Below, piece after piece: positions 38,117 to 49,400 of a stretch of DNA of 64,000 nt. Under the pieces are notes generated by a model that saw nothing but the letters and a program-made list of their open reading frames with translations, did no database searches and had not been told where the DNA came from. Source of the DNA: Tetrahymena thermophila SB210 (lineage: Eukaryota; Ciliophora; Oligohymenophorea; Hymenostomatida; Tetrahymenidae); NCBI RefSeq assembly GCF_000189635.1, contig NW_002476104.1:44870-108869 (forward strand), given 5' to 3'. Both the position numbers and the translations under genes were made by a program. Positions within the stretch are counted from its first letter, which is position 1. Every line of letters starts with the position of its first letter.

Positions 38117-40034
38117 ATGGGATGTGGTAGTAGCAAAAAAATATCAAAAGATCATAAATTGCAAGAAAACAAATAATAGCTTTATGCGCAGAGTAGCAAC
38201 GAAAACGAGAAAACTTAGAAAAGTACACCTGGAAACAATTAGGATGACGTGCAATAAAAAGTTAATCTTTAAAATACACATGAAGCTAACAATAAGGACA
38301 AAGACGCAACACAAAATAAATAAAATTTGAAAAACAAAACATAAACGAATTAAAATGCTACATAAAACAATGCTAATCTAGAACTTGATGAATCTGAAAA
38401 GAATTACTATTAAGACATTCAAAAATAATCATAATACTCCATAAATTAAAAAATTATTAGCCTTTTAAAGTAAAATAACATTAAGGAGAATGATATAAAG
38501 AAAGCTTAAAAGGTATTTATTAATTTATTAATCTATTAATTTATTTTAATTTGTATTCTTAAGATTGTTTATAAATAATAAAAGGAATCACTTGTTTTAT
38601 ATAAAGAAATGGATACTTATCAAGATAAAATAAAGGAAGAAGAAGTAGATATGTAAAAATTAGAAGAAAAATGCAAGAATTATGACAATTAGCAGACATT
38701 TTTCGATATTAAAGTTTTTATGATTCTCTTTGATATTGAATATTTGTAAAAGTTAGTTTAGTACATTGAGAATTTGTATAAAGAATATATATAATTCTTC
38801 AAGGTTAATAATGTCTACAAAAATATTTTGGAACATATTGAAAATCAAACTAAATAGCTTGGTGTTAAAGATTTGAGTCAATGCGATAGTAAAGAAAAAG
38901 AAAAACTATTTGATGTAAATTTATAATTTGGTTATTAACAAGCAAACAAAAAAACAAAATTAATTTAATTAAATTTTCATCTTACAAAATTTAATTAGAT
39001 TTTACATATTTATTTTATTTTCATTTATTTTTCAAAGCAATTTAAAGTTTATCATAATTTATTTATTAAACGAAAAGGAATTTAAGAAAAAGCTAGCTGG
39101 GGAGATTTAAAAATTCTCAGATAAAACAGGGAAAAAAATGATATCAGATAAGGCTTTGATTCATCAAATTCTAAAAGCTAGACTTTAAGATTCTGACGAT
39201 ATTGATTTAAGATAGTTAGTTTAAATGATTAATAAAGAGGCTTAAGGATAGTAAGAAACTATCACTTATATTTCATAACTATTAAAAGAATAATCTTTTT
39301 CTGAAAGCTAGATAATTTTATAAAAAGAAAATTATTACAATTTTGAAAGAAATTAAAAGGCAGATGTTGTATCATACTAATAATATAGTTCCAAATCCTA
39401 ATTTTAGAATCAAAAATAGCAATAAAGCAATATTTTACCTTCAAGTAGTACTCTCATTAATTAATTTGGCTTAACATATACATACCAAGACACTTAAGAT
39501 TAAAAAGCCTATCCTTCTAGCAGTCATGTAGCTCAAACTATGAGAAATATGAACTATGAATTTTAATCATCAAGCAAATTTTAGGATAAATAATAGTTTT
39601 CAAGTAGTTAAATAGGATTTTAATAATAAGGAAATTACAAGATAGGATCAATGTTAAATACAAAATACAATTCAAGTTAAAATAAACTTCCTAACTAAGA
39701 AGATAATGAAGATACAAATGAATAAGATATTAATTAGTCAATTGATAATACATACTTTGGAGAAAAAATAGTTAGCAAAATGGTGCCAAACACCTAGCTC
39801 TTCACATAAAATAATATAATTAGGAATTAAATTTAATAAAATAATAATCAAAGTGATCAAAAAGATTCAAATTAAAACTTAACAGCTTGCTAGTTGATTT
39901 TATAATACAACTTAGATGTAGATATCCAGTAAAAAGTTTAAACCTTTTAAAATAAACCTAAAAACTCCACTCATTAATTATAAAGTCGTTAAGATATTTT
40001 AAATTATTTAGGAAATGCATTAGAATAAAATTGA
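38117..40034 (+). CDS. MGC-lipidated Q/N-rich protein, tandem paralogue 1
   Basis: Three exons (38117-38512, 38585-38914, 39078-40034), phase 0 junctions, 560 residues. The N-terminus MGCGSSKK is a textbook dual-lipidation signal: Gly2 for N-myristoylation, Cys3 for palmitoylation, then basic residues. The protein should sit on the cytoplasmic face of a membrane. Residues about 100-300 are a helical domain shared with the next gene (FDIEYLQKLVQYIENLYKEY, MISDKALIHQILKARL, DSDDIDLRQLVQMIN). The rest is Q/N/S-rich and probably disordered, with one short copy of a motif pair, PSSSTLINQFG and PSSSHVAQ (39437-39546). The C-terminal motif DNTYFGEKIVS and the ending LGNALEQN are also shared. No known family was recognised. 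Both intron positions and phases match the downstream paralogue. Confidence 0.82.
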
Positions 40035-41183
40035 TTAATTCATTGCTAAATATCGTATTTTAATTTAAACTATGGTAAAATACTAACTAATTAATTGAGT
40101 TACTCTTTTAATTAAATAATAAGAAATTAATTTAATTTAATTTGATTTATTACTAACTAACTAACAAACTAACTAACTTTCCTTACTAAAAATTATGAAA
40201 GTGACAAAAATAGAGATTAAAATTTAATATATGAGAAAAATTTTAAAAAGAGAAATAAAGTTTTTGATTCTTTAAATAAAATAATCATTTTTATTATAAA
40301 ACAATGTTTGTTTTTCTATGTTGCAATATCTTATTTTTTCTTAATTTTCAAGAATAAATTTTTTCAAAAATAAATAGATAAGCAAACAGTTTGTTTGAAT
40401 ATTAATTTGTAAATGACTTAAAAATGGAAATATTTATTTAGTATCCTTAAATATATGGATGGAATGGAAGAATATCTTATATTCAAAATTCCTCATCTGA
40501 AGTATTAATATTAAAAAATAAATGTAAATTAATTCCAGACCTAAAAAATTATTCAAAATCAAATATTTTTACTTCACCCAGGAATAAAAAATTGCATAAA
40601 TAAATTAAAAAGTTTTAGTTATTTTACATAAATGAGTGATATTTGAATAAGGTAAAAAATAAAAAATTAAATGCTTTCTCCCCTCATTATTTTATTTGGA
40701 GAATATAAGACAGTAGTTGAAATTAATTATGTAAATAAGAATTTTTTAATTTTTAACTTAGAAATAACTTTAAATAGCATAGTTAAAATTATTGTATTAT
40801 TTTTAATAATTAGTGGATTGAAAATCAAAGAGTTAATTAATTGTCTGTTATAACTAGTATAAAGATTTTAATGAAAAAATTAAATAAATCTTAAGGACAT
40901 AAAAATAAATTTATAAATTTGAATTTGGAGACTTTTTTTAAATATATGAAAATATCTTTATCAATTTATATTGATCTATATCCCTTTTAGATCTTTTTTT
41001 GTTACATCAATTAAAAGAATTAATTATTTTGCTTTTTGGCTTATTTGCTTGTTTTTTTGATTGTGTTTCGTTAAATCTAAATTAATAAATCAATCAAAAA
41101 AATTACAAAAATAATAATACTGAATAAGATCTAATTCAAAAGATAATAGATAGATATCTACTTTATTAAATAAATTTAGCTAA
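40035..41183. other. Spacer between tandem paralogues
   Basis: About 1.1 kb of AT-rich DNA with no gene seen. Short open frames near 40671 have no coding character. Confidence 0.6.
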
Positions 41184-44100
41184 ATGGGTTGCGCTGGGTC
41201 GTCTAAAAAAAAAAAAGACTAAGAAATAAAAGATAAATAACCTGAAATAAATTTTAAGAACTACTATTAATGTGTCCAAAAAGATTTAGAATTGAACATA
41301 AAAGATCAAATCGAAAATTTGTTGAAAAAAAATAAATGTAAAGAAGAAGATATAGAGAGGGCTAAGCGTGTATTTATTAAATTTCATATTGCCATTTTAA
41401 GTTTTTTTTATAAAATAAAAGGAAGCTTATATAGGGTATTCCAATCTCTAAATAAAGCATAGAGATAAGATTGATAATGGTGTGAATATAAAAGAAGTAG
41501 AGAAGTTATGCAAAGATTATGATAAACTTCAAACATAACTTTAATTCAAAGTTATTTTAATTGCTTTAGATGTAGAATATTTAAGAAAGTTAGTTTAGTC
41601 GATGGATAAATTTTATAAAGATTTTCTGAAACACTTAAAAGATAACAGATTTCAAGAAAATGTTTTAGAATACATTTAATAAGAAACTTAATCAAAAAGT
41701 GTTTAAGACTAAAGTGAAGAATTTAGAGAAAAACTTTTTAAGGTATGTTATTATTTTTACTAATATAGAGAATTTAATTTAATATAACCAAACCAAAAAT
41801 TAATTTTACCTATCTATCTACTCACTCAATTTTTTACTTATTCATTAATTCACTAATTTATTTATAAAATCTGTTTTAAATTATTTTCATTAATTAAATA
41901 AAAAGGAATTCGAGAAAAGATTATTTGATATAATTTAATAATTCTCAAATTAATAACAAAAAATGATTTCTGACAATGTTTTGATTAGATAAATACTGAT
42001 AGCTAGACTTTCTGACTCAGATGATATAGATTTAAGGCATTTAATTTAAATAGTTAATAGTAAGAGCTAAAAATAATTTTTAGAAAGTATATCAGAAATA
42101 AAAAAGTTACAATTAAGAGATTAATCCATGAGCTAACTTATTAACTAAATGGATTATAACTTCTTATAAAGAGAAAATGAAACAAATATCTAAAATGATG
42201 TTCAACCCACTGATATAAACATATAAATGCTAGAAGGTTAAATAAATTAATAACCTTACAACCAAATAATTTATGATAATGATAATTCATAAAACTATTA
42301 ATAAACTTTAGCTATAGATCTTAGTCCAAATGTTAATGTAACTAAAAAGTAAAATACTGATAATTAAAATAAAAGCGATGTAGTAAAAAATTTAATTTAG
42401 CTACCATTTACTTCTAACAATGAGTTAATGTTAGGTAATAATACTATTTAAAATCATTAGCCTGAAAATCAAGAGCAACAAAACAATAATTAAGTAAATC
42501 AATTCATTTCATAATAAAATTAAGTTAACCAGAATTAATAAATAGCTATTAATAGTGCTTTAGCTAAAAACTAAGGCAAACCTGATTATATAATCAATGA
42601 GCTAAATAAAAATGATTAAATATAAGGTTCATTGATAAAAAATTAAATTTAGCAACAAATACCTTCAAGCAGTTTGGTAGCATAAGATATTAATGCTAAT
42701 TAATATAACTTTTAAATTGAAAATTAAGAAAAAGGTAATAATGACAATTAAGAAAATCAAATCGTATCATAATAAAATAATGCTAATCAAAACTAATAAA
42801 TTACTTCTACCAGTGTATTGATTAATGGTTTCGGACAAGCATTTAATTTAACCAATCAGGTAAGCAAGCCTGATTAAATTTAAGCTTAAGTGAAAAGTTA
42901 AACTTAGTAGTAATTACCTTCTAGTAGCTAGGTTATGTAAAATTTTAATACTCATTAATATCATCTTTAGCTTTAAGATCAAGAAAAAGGCAACAATAAT
43001 TAAGAAAATCTAACTATTTCATAAAAAAATAATGCGAATCTAAACTAATAAAATAATTCTACCAGTGTATTGATTAATGGTTTCGGATAAGCATATAATT
43101 TTACAAATCAGTTAAGCAAACCTGATTAAATAAGTTAAACATAGTAGTAATTGCCTTCTAGTAGCCAGGTTATGTAAAATTTTGACACTCATAAATATAA
43201 TCTTTAACTTTAAGATCAAGAAAAAGGCAACAATAATTAAGAAAATCTAACTATTTAATAAAAAAATAATCCTAATATAAACTAATAAATTAATTCAACC
43301 AGTGTATTGATTAATGGTTTCGGACAAGCATATAATTTAAACACTTAGTAGTAATTGCCTTCTAGTAGCCAGGTTATGTAAAATTTTGACACTCATAAAT
43401 ATAATCTTTAGCTTTAAGATCAAGAAAAAGGCAACAATAATTAAGAAAATCTAACTATTTAATAAAAAAATAATGTTAATATAAACTAATAAATTACTTC
43501 AACCAGTGTATTGATTAATGGTTTCGGACAAGCATATAATTTAAACAATCAGTTAAGCAAGCCTGATTAAATAAGTTAATCTTAAGTGAAAAGTTAAATT
43601 TAATAGTAATTACCTTCTAGCAGCCAGGTTATGTAAAATTTTAACACTAATTAATATAATCTTTAGCTTTAAGATCAAGAAAAAGGCAACAATAATTAAG
43701 AAAATCTAACTATTTCATAAAAAAATAATGCTAATCTAAACTAATAAAATGCTTCTACCAGTGTATTGATTAATGGTTTCGGATAAGCATATAATTTAAC
43801 CAATCAGTTAATCAAGCCTGATTAAATAAGTTAATCTTAAGTGAAAAGTTAAATTTAATAGTAATTACCTTCTAGCAGCCAGGTTATGTAAGATTTGAAC
43901 ACTCATTAATATCATCTTTAGCTATAAAATTAAGAAAATAAAGGAAATGATTCAGAAAATCAAAACTTTTCATAATTAAAAAATGTTAATCAAAGTTAAT
44001 AAAATACTTCTACAAATGCTTTGATCAGCCCAACATATAATTTAACTAATCAATAAAACGAACCTGATTAAATTAAATCAGAAGTGAAAAGTTAAATTTA

Positions 44101-45028
44101 AAAATAAGTTCCTTCTAGTAGCTAAGTAATTTAAAATTTTAATAATCCTTAATATCAAATTTAAACGTAGAACTAAAATTAAGAAAACAATTAAACAAAC
44201 CAAATCACTTCACAATAAATTTAAACTAATTTAAATTCATAATATCCCTCTACCAGTGTCTTGATTAATGGTTTTAGTCCAGCATTTAATTTACCCGCTT
44301 AGCTAAGCAAGCAAGATTAAGTATAAATTTCCCTAACGAAAAGTTAAATTTAGCAACAATTTCCTACTAGCAGCTAGGTAAGATAAGATAACAATGCAAA
44401 GTAGTATGAAAGTTAAGTATAAAGTAAAGTTTAAGATGATTATAATTTTGGAAATTATACTTATTTATAACAAAGTAAAGTTAATCTTAATTAATAAAAT
44501 CCTTCTACAAGTGTACTTATAAATGGATTTGGCTCTGCATATGGTTTTCCAAATGAACCGAATAATTAGGATAATAAAGTTTAATAAGCAATTCCTATAA
44601 CCAGCTAGATCTTTTCAGATATTAACAAAGCTGTTTAATATTACTTATAGGCACAAAATCAAGTTTAAGTGGAAAATTAAAATACTAACTAAAACAACCT
44701 TACTAGAATGAATGAATAAGTAGATAATGAAGACACAGATGAATAATAAAATAATTAACCAACAAATAGTCAATACTTTGGAGAAAGAGTATTAAGTGTA
44801 TTTATTCCAAGTATTGTGAACGATCCATAAAACAATATAAATAACGATTAAAATGAAAATTAGAAAAAATGTACAACATCAAGCTAATTGATATAATAGT
44901 ACAATTTAGATTTAACTGAAAAGACAAAAAATTCAAACCTTTCTGCTGGAACTGCAGAATAAACTCAATAAGTATAAACCACACAAAAAACATTGAGTTA
45001 TTTAGGATCAGTCTTAGATACAAAATGA
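41184..45028 (+). CDS. MGC-lipidated Q/N-rich repeat protein, tandem paralogue 2
   Basis: Three exons (41184-41369, 41422-41742, 41906-45028), phase 0 junctions, 1,209 residues. It begins MGCAGSSKKKK, again a myristoylation/palmitoylation signal with a basic patch. The helical domain matches paralogue 1 (LDVEYLRKLVQSMDKFYKDF; MISDNVLIRQILIARL; DSDDIDLRHLIQIVN), and the C-terminal YFGE motif and LGSVLDTK end correspond. The difference is residues about 390-1075, where a unit of 68-85 residues is repeated about eight times (see the repeat entry). The first exon is half the length of that in paralogue 1. Exon 3 is almost devoid of hydrophobic core and contains very many TAA/TAG glutamine codons, so it is likely disordered or prion-like. 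A membrane-tethered scaffold is a fair guess; there is no direct evidence of function. Confidence 0.84.
42580..44640 (+). repeat. In-frame tandem repeat array in paralogue 2
   Basis: About eight units marked by the codons for STSVLINGFGQAYN (unit starts near 42806, 43058, 43295, 43499, 43754, 44009, 44249, 44504). Spacings are 204-255 bases, all multiples of three. Each unit also has LSKPDQI, QQQLPSSSQVMQNF and LQLQDQEKGNNNQENLTI. The central four or five units are nearly identical; the outer ones are more diverged, and one (from 43295) lacks the SKPDQI block. This pattern is that of repeated unequal crossover from an ancestral single unit. Confidence 0.92.
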
Positions 45029-45910
45029 AGGAAAGAATGACCAACAAACCAGCCATTATATTTATTATAGAAGATAATTTATATATAATACATACATTAA
45101 ATTATAGATATTGGTCATTTGGTCATGACATGATTAAAGTAACAAAATTTAGATTGGTATCAATTTTAAATAAAATAATTAGTTAGTTGATTATTGTATA
45201 TGTATATTTATATAAAAATAAATTTAAAATCAGATTATATACTTAAGTAAAATCATTAATTGTTAAGGATAAAATAGTTTATTTATTTAAGCTTTAATCA
45301 GTTGGAAAAGAATATTTGTAAAGTTCTAACCTTCATAAACTTAACATACATATTTTGTTACTATTTATATGATAGCAATAAATTTAATAAAAAAATTTTT
45401 AATTTAACAAATTTAATAAAAATAAAAATTAATTTTTGTAAATATTAAAATATTTCTATCTATTTTAATTTGCTTATCTTGATTTCATTAACATTTTATC
45501 AATTTTGTTATTTTTTTAATAATTTAATTTCAAAAAAAATAAATTGATTTTTTTCTATAATAATTTTGAAAATCATTAATTTTCAATAAATATTATTTCT
45601 TTTATTTAATTTTTAGTAGGATAAAATCTTAAAATGAATTTTTCCTTAATCTTTATTAATTTTCAAGTAAATTTATCGTTGGCAAAGAATAATTAATTGG
45701 ATAAAATGCTCAAAATAAGCTGAACTTGCACATTTTAATTTGAAATTGACAAATTTTTTGTAAAATAATTATTTAGTTTGAATAAAAAATTAATTTTTAA
45801 TAAATATTTTAAACAAAAATATTTTTAATTTTATTTAACATATAAAATGATTATTTATTTATATTAAAAATTTAACTATAATATATTGTTTAAAAAATAA
45901 TTCTATAAAA
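45029..45910. other. AT-rich intergenic region
   Basis: No gene seen. Composition is nearly pure A/T with no structured element. Confidence 0.6.
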
Positions 45911-46249
45911 ATGGTACCAGTTAGTTTTTTAGGGGAATATCTTAGTAAGATACAAAAAGAATTAAGATTGAAGACATATGAATGTACTTAGTATACTTTT
46001 ATAAATGTTAAGAGTAACAAATCTTTTACGAGTGATTTTGGTGATTAATTTGTTTACTAGTTTCCTTTACTTACTTAATTTAGGGATAGCAAGAATCGAT
46101 CAATAAGTGTAAATCAAATAGTATGTTATCTGCATGCAAAACACTATTCTAATTTTATGCATATTTAATTAAGTGCTATGAAGAACAATTTTTATGTTTA
46201 AGTGAAAACTTTAAGGAGTATTTTTGATCACTCACTACTTATCTTTTGA
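45911..46249 (+). CDS. Small hypothetical protein, 112 residues
   Basis: A single open frame from ATG (in AAAAATGG context) to TGA. Composition is balanced with charged residues spread through (FLGEYLSKIQKELRLKTYE, FPLLTQFRDSKNRSISVNQI, LHAKHYSNFMHIQLSAM), unlike translations of the surrounding spacer. GC content is locally raised. No signal peptide, membrane span or known domain is visible. It lies about 200 bases upstream of the PH/Sec6 gene and in the same direction, so it could instead be a separate upstream exon, but no splice link was found. Probably real, function unknown. Confidence 0.4.
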
Positions 46250-46443
46250 TATCATTATAAATATTAATAATAGGGTAAAAAGTAATCAATCACTTAATTA
46301 ATTTTACAGTTGACTAGAGCAATCAAACAAACAAGCAAACTAAATAGTTAAATAATTAATTAATTCAATATAATCAGAAACAATTAAAATAAGCACATTA
46401 AAAAAAATAGCTAAATTGCGCAAATCATTCATATTTATTATAA

Positions 46444-49400
46444 ATGGCTTTGTTTTTTAGGATTGAAGATATATTACCATAAGAGATAGAAGATGTAACT
46501 TAATTATCTTATAAAAGCATTTATTAAAACCCTTTCTCCTATAATTATCATAAAAAGGCTAAAAATTTTAAGGGTTGGCTTAAGAAGAAATCTCCAAACT
46601 TTCTAGGTGGATGGTAAAAAAGGTAATAAATCAAGCATGTTATTAAGCAAATTAATAAATTGTTTAGGCTAATAGAGTTGATCTTTGTTGAAATTGAAGA
46701 TACATTTTATAAAATAGGTACTTTGTTATAGCAGCAAATGGAGAAAAGAGCTATTCCCTAGCGTATTTTGAAAATGAGGTAAAAGGAGTTATTAAGTTAA
46801 TTATATGAAATATATTTTAGAGATAGTTGGTGACTATCATAATGGATTAGGTTTTATCACCATTTAAGCGAATTTTGATAAAGATAAAGTTCTAAATAAA
46901 ATTTTAAAGCAAACTATAATGAAGAATTTAGTACTAATTAATATTTATTATATTTATAGAAAGATCCAAAGCCAAAAGGACATATTGATATAGCAAAGAT
47001 ATAGGATATTCATTATGATGGTGATCGCATTTTTAGCATTATTTATCCAGAGAGAAATTTTGATTTAAAGCCAAAGACAAGCTAATTGAGAGCATAGTGG
47101 TCCAGAAATTTAATGATTATAAAGAAGTGGCTTTAGAAAAAGTATCCAAACATGCAAAAACCTCTTGAACCTCTTACAAATAGTTAAAGAAGCAGTATTG
47201 TCTCTCCAAGAAAAAGTTGGAAGACCTTTTCAGAGAGATCATTATCTTCTATTTGCGTATAAAAAGACAGTAATAGATAGAAAATTATTATTATAGCAAT
47301 TAAATATTGAATATTCATATTATCCAGCAAGTTTTAAGCACTAAATAAATCTACAATTTTTAAAGATATTTTTAGATTTATGGTAATTAAATCTAATAAG
47401 AATGCAGGAGTTAGTAATAGTGCACAAACTTTTAAGGCAAATTGATAAAATATGAAATAGAATAAACATTTCATTAGATTAAACTAAACATTTATAAAAA
47501 CAAATTATTATCGAAAAAAACGTTTAGAATCTAATTTTGGTTTCTAATTTACGTTCAACAATTAAACTTAATTTATTTTAATCATAATACTAAATTTATA
47601 TTTTAGACAAAAAAATCAAGTTTAATTGATAAATTATTTTTAATTAATAAATAGGAGTATCAAATCTAGATTCAAATAACTCTGGATCGGAATCTAAGAG
47701 TCCTGACTCAGCAAGAATGGGCAGCAAATCTAACTTGGATTTAGAAATAGATAACAATTACTTAATTCAAAAGTGCGGTCTAATAGACCACATTAATCCA
47801 GAAAGCCCTAAATATCAAAATAGAATACTTTGTGGCTTTTTACACAAGCGTTCTAAAGGAAAAGTAAAATATTTCATGAAGAGATGGTTTATCTTGATTT
47901 CTGCTAAGCCTCTTAGCTCTGAATATTTTGATGAAGAGATTCTATAAGAAACTGACTTGTAATAAATAATGAATCTTTTTATAGATTTAATTAAAAAGAT
48001 AATTTATTTTAATATATTTTAAAATAACAAAAACTATAAAAATAAATTGATTTTTTAGGGAAAAAATTAGATTTATCATAAAGCTTTCTTTTAACAAATA
48101 AAACAAATAGCTTCTCAACTAATCAACCAATAAATGTTTAATATTAAATTTTGGCACATTTATTTTAAAATGAATCTATTTAATCTATTTTGAGAATATA
48201 AAAAAAAATTATTTATTTATTTATTTAACTTATGATAGGCCTCCATGGATGGAATTAGATACTTTATACTAATTTAAGATTGAAAGCAAGGAAAATATAG
48301 GAAAACCAAAAAAAGGTTTAAAAATGAATTAGTGTATTGAAGTCTTTGATAAAGATATGAGCAAATCAAAGGAGAAAGGTTTTACTTTCTCAATTAATAT
48401 GGGCGATAGATTATATCATTTAATGGCTGAAACAGCAGTTGAAAGAATAACATGGGTCTCTAAATTAAAAACTTCAATAAAAACTATCAAAGAACTCAAT
48501 AAAGGAAATGTAATTCAAATTTAGCTTTATTAGAAATAATTTAATTTTAAGATTAAAAATTTATTTTGTTTTTGGGATTTCGGATATAAATTAAAAATTT
48601 GAATTTATAAAAGCAGTAAGCTAAAAAATTAATTAGAAATTTATTAAAAATGAAAGAAATTCTTAGGTTTGTTTACAAAAAATTTTTAAAATTTAACAAT
48701 TTAATTCAATATTTTTTCATAAAATAAAAAAACAAATTAAAAAAAAAATGTATGAATTTTTTGATCATTCATTTAATTTTTCTTACAATGTTTTATTAAA
48801 AATAATTAAATAAATATAAAAATAGCTTAAAATCAAGAAGAATATAGATGGAATTTTAAAAGAATATGACAATCATACAAGTTTTATAGAGAGAAGAAAG
48901 GGTTTGAGAGAAAAAATAGATGCCGATATTTTAAAATTTAAATCAACAGCTCTTGGAAAAGAGTTAACTGAAGATGAAAAGTAAATATTATAAAATTTTA
49001 ATAATTTTGTTTTTAATTATTTATTTGAAATCATTTTTGAAAATAATTAATTAATTAATTAAACCAGTTTGATAGATAAAATTTTATTTGTTAGAATGTT
49101 TGTTTTCCTAACAGTTAAATGATTTAATTGAATAAATGTTAATATATTTAAGTGTGTTAAAAATTATTAAAATAAATAAAATAGAATATAAGATTTAGAT
49201 ATATTTCTAAATTTTCTTTAATTGTTAGCCACAGAGATGTTAGATGTAAGTAAATTAATTAAGTTTCTTTAAAGAAATTTAATTTATTATTTTATTCAAT
49301 AGGTAATGAATGCATGCTTGGCCAAGCAACCTAAAAGAGAAGATTTAATTAAAGAATATACTGATTACTTGCATGAACATATTTGCAACCTTCTGAAAGA

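Noticed and set aside
42580..44640. Considered as a CRISPR-like or satellite array.
   Set aside because: Units are coding, in frame and 204-255 bases long with no spacer structure; this is an intragenic protein repeat in a eukaryote.
44802..45056. Reverse-strand frame of 84 codons.
   Set aside because: It is antisense to the 3' end of the second MGC paralogue, which has clear paralogy support on the plus strand.
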